Shown here in pieces: positions 62,790 through 64,000 of a stretch of 64,000 bases of DNA. Position numbers and translations under genes: made by a program. A model generated the notes under the pieces. It was given only the letters and a program-made list of their open reading frames with translations, was not told where the DNA came from and did not search any database. The stretch comes from an uncultured Muribaculaceae bacterium (GTDB lineage: Bacteria > Bacteroidota > Bacteroidia > Bacteroidales > Muribaculaceae): assembly GCA_944321715.1 (NCBI GenBank), contig CALUMJ010000006.1:1-64000 (forward strand). The letters run 5' to 3'. The first letter of the stretch is position 1; every line of letters begins with the position of its first letter.

Positions 62790-64000
62790 TTAGAATGTAA
62801 GATTCAAACCGAAAGAATAAGTGGTAGGCGAAGGATAACGTCCGTTATCGAAACCATAGACGTTGTTGCCCGATGTGCTTATACCGATTTCAGGGTCGTA
62901 GCCCTTGTAGCCAGTGATGGTGCACACATTCTGCACGTTGGCGTAGATGCGGAGGTTCTCAAGCCCGATTTTCTTTATGAGCTTGCTGTCGAAAGTGTAG
63001 CCAAGCGAGATGTTCTTCAAGCGCACGTATGAGCCATCCTCGATGTAACGGTCGCTGATGCGGTCGTTGTCGTTCGGGTCATTGAGCGTGGCGCGCGGCA
63101 ACTTGGCATCGAGGTTCGACACACGCACGTTGGTGATGTCGTTAAGTCCTATGTTCGGGTCGATTGCCTCCAAGCGGGCACGGTCGAGGATGTCGGTCGA
63201 GTAGTTAGACCACGACGACTTCATGTCGGTGAGCGCGATGCTCAGGTAGTTCATGACATCGTTGCCGACCGAACCGGTGATGAAGATTGACAAGTCGAAG
63301 TTTTTCCAATAGAACGTGTTGGTCCAGCCAAAAGTGAAATCGGGCCACGGGTTACCGATGATTGTCTGGTCTTCTTCGTTAATCACGCCATCGTCATTGA
63401 GGTCTTTGAATTTCTGGTCGCCCACCCACACGGTGTTGCCGCTGTTGAATGTCTGCCCCGCGCCGGGATAGGCATCAGTCTTGGGCGAATTAATCACGTC
63501 CTCGTAGTCCTGGTAAACACCATCGGTAACATAGCCGTAGAATTGGTAAAGTGGCTTGCCTATTTCGGAGATGCTCACGAGGAAAGTGTTGCCATAAAGT
63601 GCATAACCATACATTTGTCCTGCCGACGAACCCGAAAGGCTTTGCAACTCGTTTTTGTTGAACGATATGTTGAAATCAGAGTGCCATTCAAAATCGCCCA
63701 CGATAGGACGTGTGTTCAATGTGAATTCCACACCTTGGTTGAGGATGCTGCCATAGTTGCCGTAAGGAGCTTGCAGCACCGACGAAGCGTTGCCCGACGA
63801 ACCCATATACATAGGCAGCTGCATCTGCATAAGCATGTCGCTCGATTCCTTGCGGTACCAGTCGAACACGAACGACAGGCGGTTGCTCAGGAAGCTGAGG
63901 TCAAGACCTATGTTCCACTGCTCTTGCTTTTCCCAGTGGATGTCCTCATTCGCGATATTTTGTGGGCGGTAACTTGTACCAAGCCCGGTCGGCATGCGGC
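62790..64000 (-). CDS. SusC-family TonB-dependent transporter, C-terminal part
   Basis: About 400 C-terminal residues; the gene continues beyond the right edge. Strands of the outer-membrane barrel such as QEQWNIGLDLSFLSNRLSF and SGSVGNDVMNYL are followed by the last strand TYSFGLNLTF with terminal Phe. The LNDDGVINEEDQTIIGNPWP segment is a common SusC calcium-like loop. It imports mannooligosaccharides captured by SusD. First gene of the locus by order. Confidence 0.95.
   Translation of the reverse strand, partial: RMPTGLGTSYRPQNIANEDIHWEKQEQWNIGLDLSFLSNRLSFVFDWYRKESSDMLMQMQLPMYMGSSGNASSVLQAPYGNYGSILNQGVEFTLNTRPIVGDFEWHSDFNISFNKNELQSLSGSSAGQMYGYALYGNTFLVSISEIGKPLYQFYGYVTDGVYQDYEDVINSPKTDAYPGAGQTFNSGNTVWVGDQKFKDLNDDGVINEEDQTIIGNPWPDFTFGWTNTFYWKNFDLSIFITGSVGNDVMNYLSIALTDMKSSWSNYSTDILDRARLEAIDPNIGLNDITNVRVSNLDAKLPRATLNDPNDNDRISDRYIEDGSYVRLKNISLGYTFDSKLIKKIGLENLRIYANVQNVCTITGYKGYDPEIGISTSGNNVYGFDNGRYPSPTTYSFGLNLTF

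Overview
The window looks like a chromosomal segment from a Bacteroidales bacterium, probably of the Muribaculaceae type (family-level guess from gene content, not tested). Support comes from a SusC/SusD polysaccharide locus, lipoproteins with an acidic stretch after the lipobox cysteine, few Shine-Dalgarno sites, and many intergenic matches to the Bacteroidales promoter (-33 TTTG, about 20 bp spacer, -7 TAnnTTTG).

Layout. 1-3200: an accessory, prophage-like patch. Small leftward genes face an XRE-type repressor and a two-TM membrane protein across a palindrome-rich control region. 3346-9774: glycogen branching enzyme, a DUF4836 lipoprotein, a 5'-truncated TonB-receptor remnant, and a membrane Ser/Thr kinase fused to a formylglycine-generating-enzyme-like (FGE) domain. 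9886-14358: a POT-like transporter, then a restriction-modification locus (HNH endonuclease plus two tandem cytosine-5 methyltransferases). 14490-19904: carboxynorspermidine dehydrogenase-like enzyme, XerD-like recombinase, DUF1232 protein, secreted type I pullulanase. 20019-27033: an AAA+ ATPase operon with two YbjN-like small proteins, a third membrane-anchored YbjN-like protein, a SanA-like protein, several small exported proteins and an IS-like remnant. 27091-27361: a strong candidate for a long, rod-shaped non-coding RNA with its own promoter and terminator. 27634-28814: broken GNAT-type genes and a HEPN/MNT pair. 29158-40963: mostly housekeeping (membrane pyrophosphatase, LOG protein, cobalamin adenosyltransferase, SDR, Na/Pi cotransporter, RelA/SpoT homologue, outer-membrane protein, dihydroorotase, dolichol-phosphate-mannose-synthase-like GT2). 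41198-42728: a set of small genes of unknown role. 43655-47646: two more membrane kinases, one with an FGE-like domain and one with Sel1 repeats.

47782-64000: a leftward polysaccharide utilisation locus that reads as beta-mannan/glucomannan-specific: SusC (cut by the window edge), SusD, two surface glycan-binding lipoproteins, two GH26 beta-mannanases, a GH3 glycosidase, a GH130 mannosyl-glucose phosphorylase, a GPH-family sugar symporter, a mannobiose/cellobiose 2-epimerase and mannose-6-phosphate isomerase. Together they would cut mannan at the surface, import oligomers and carry mannobiose through epimerisation and phosphorolysis to mannose phosphates. Hairpins between several of these genes suggest step-wise attenuation along the operon.

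The intergenic DNA is rich in dispersed repeats. One family is built on a GAGCCGTCAT/ATGACGGCTC palindrome (four copies). A second is built on GACGCACGGCTCGTGCGTC with TGTATCAAAA ends (three loci). A third is a recurring terminator-plus-promoter cassette (three copies). There are also three single long inverted repeats. No CRISPR array, rRNA, complete tRNA or intact transposase was seen.
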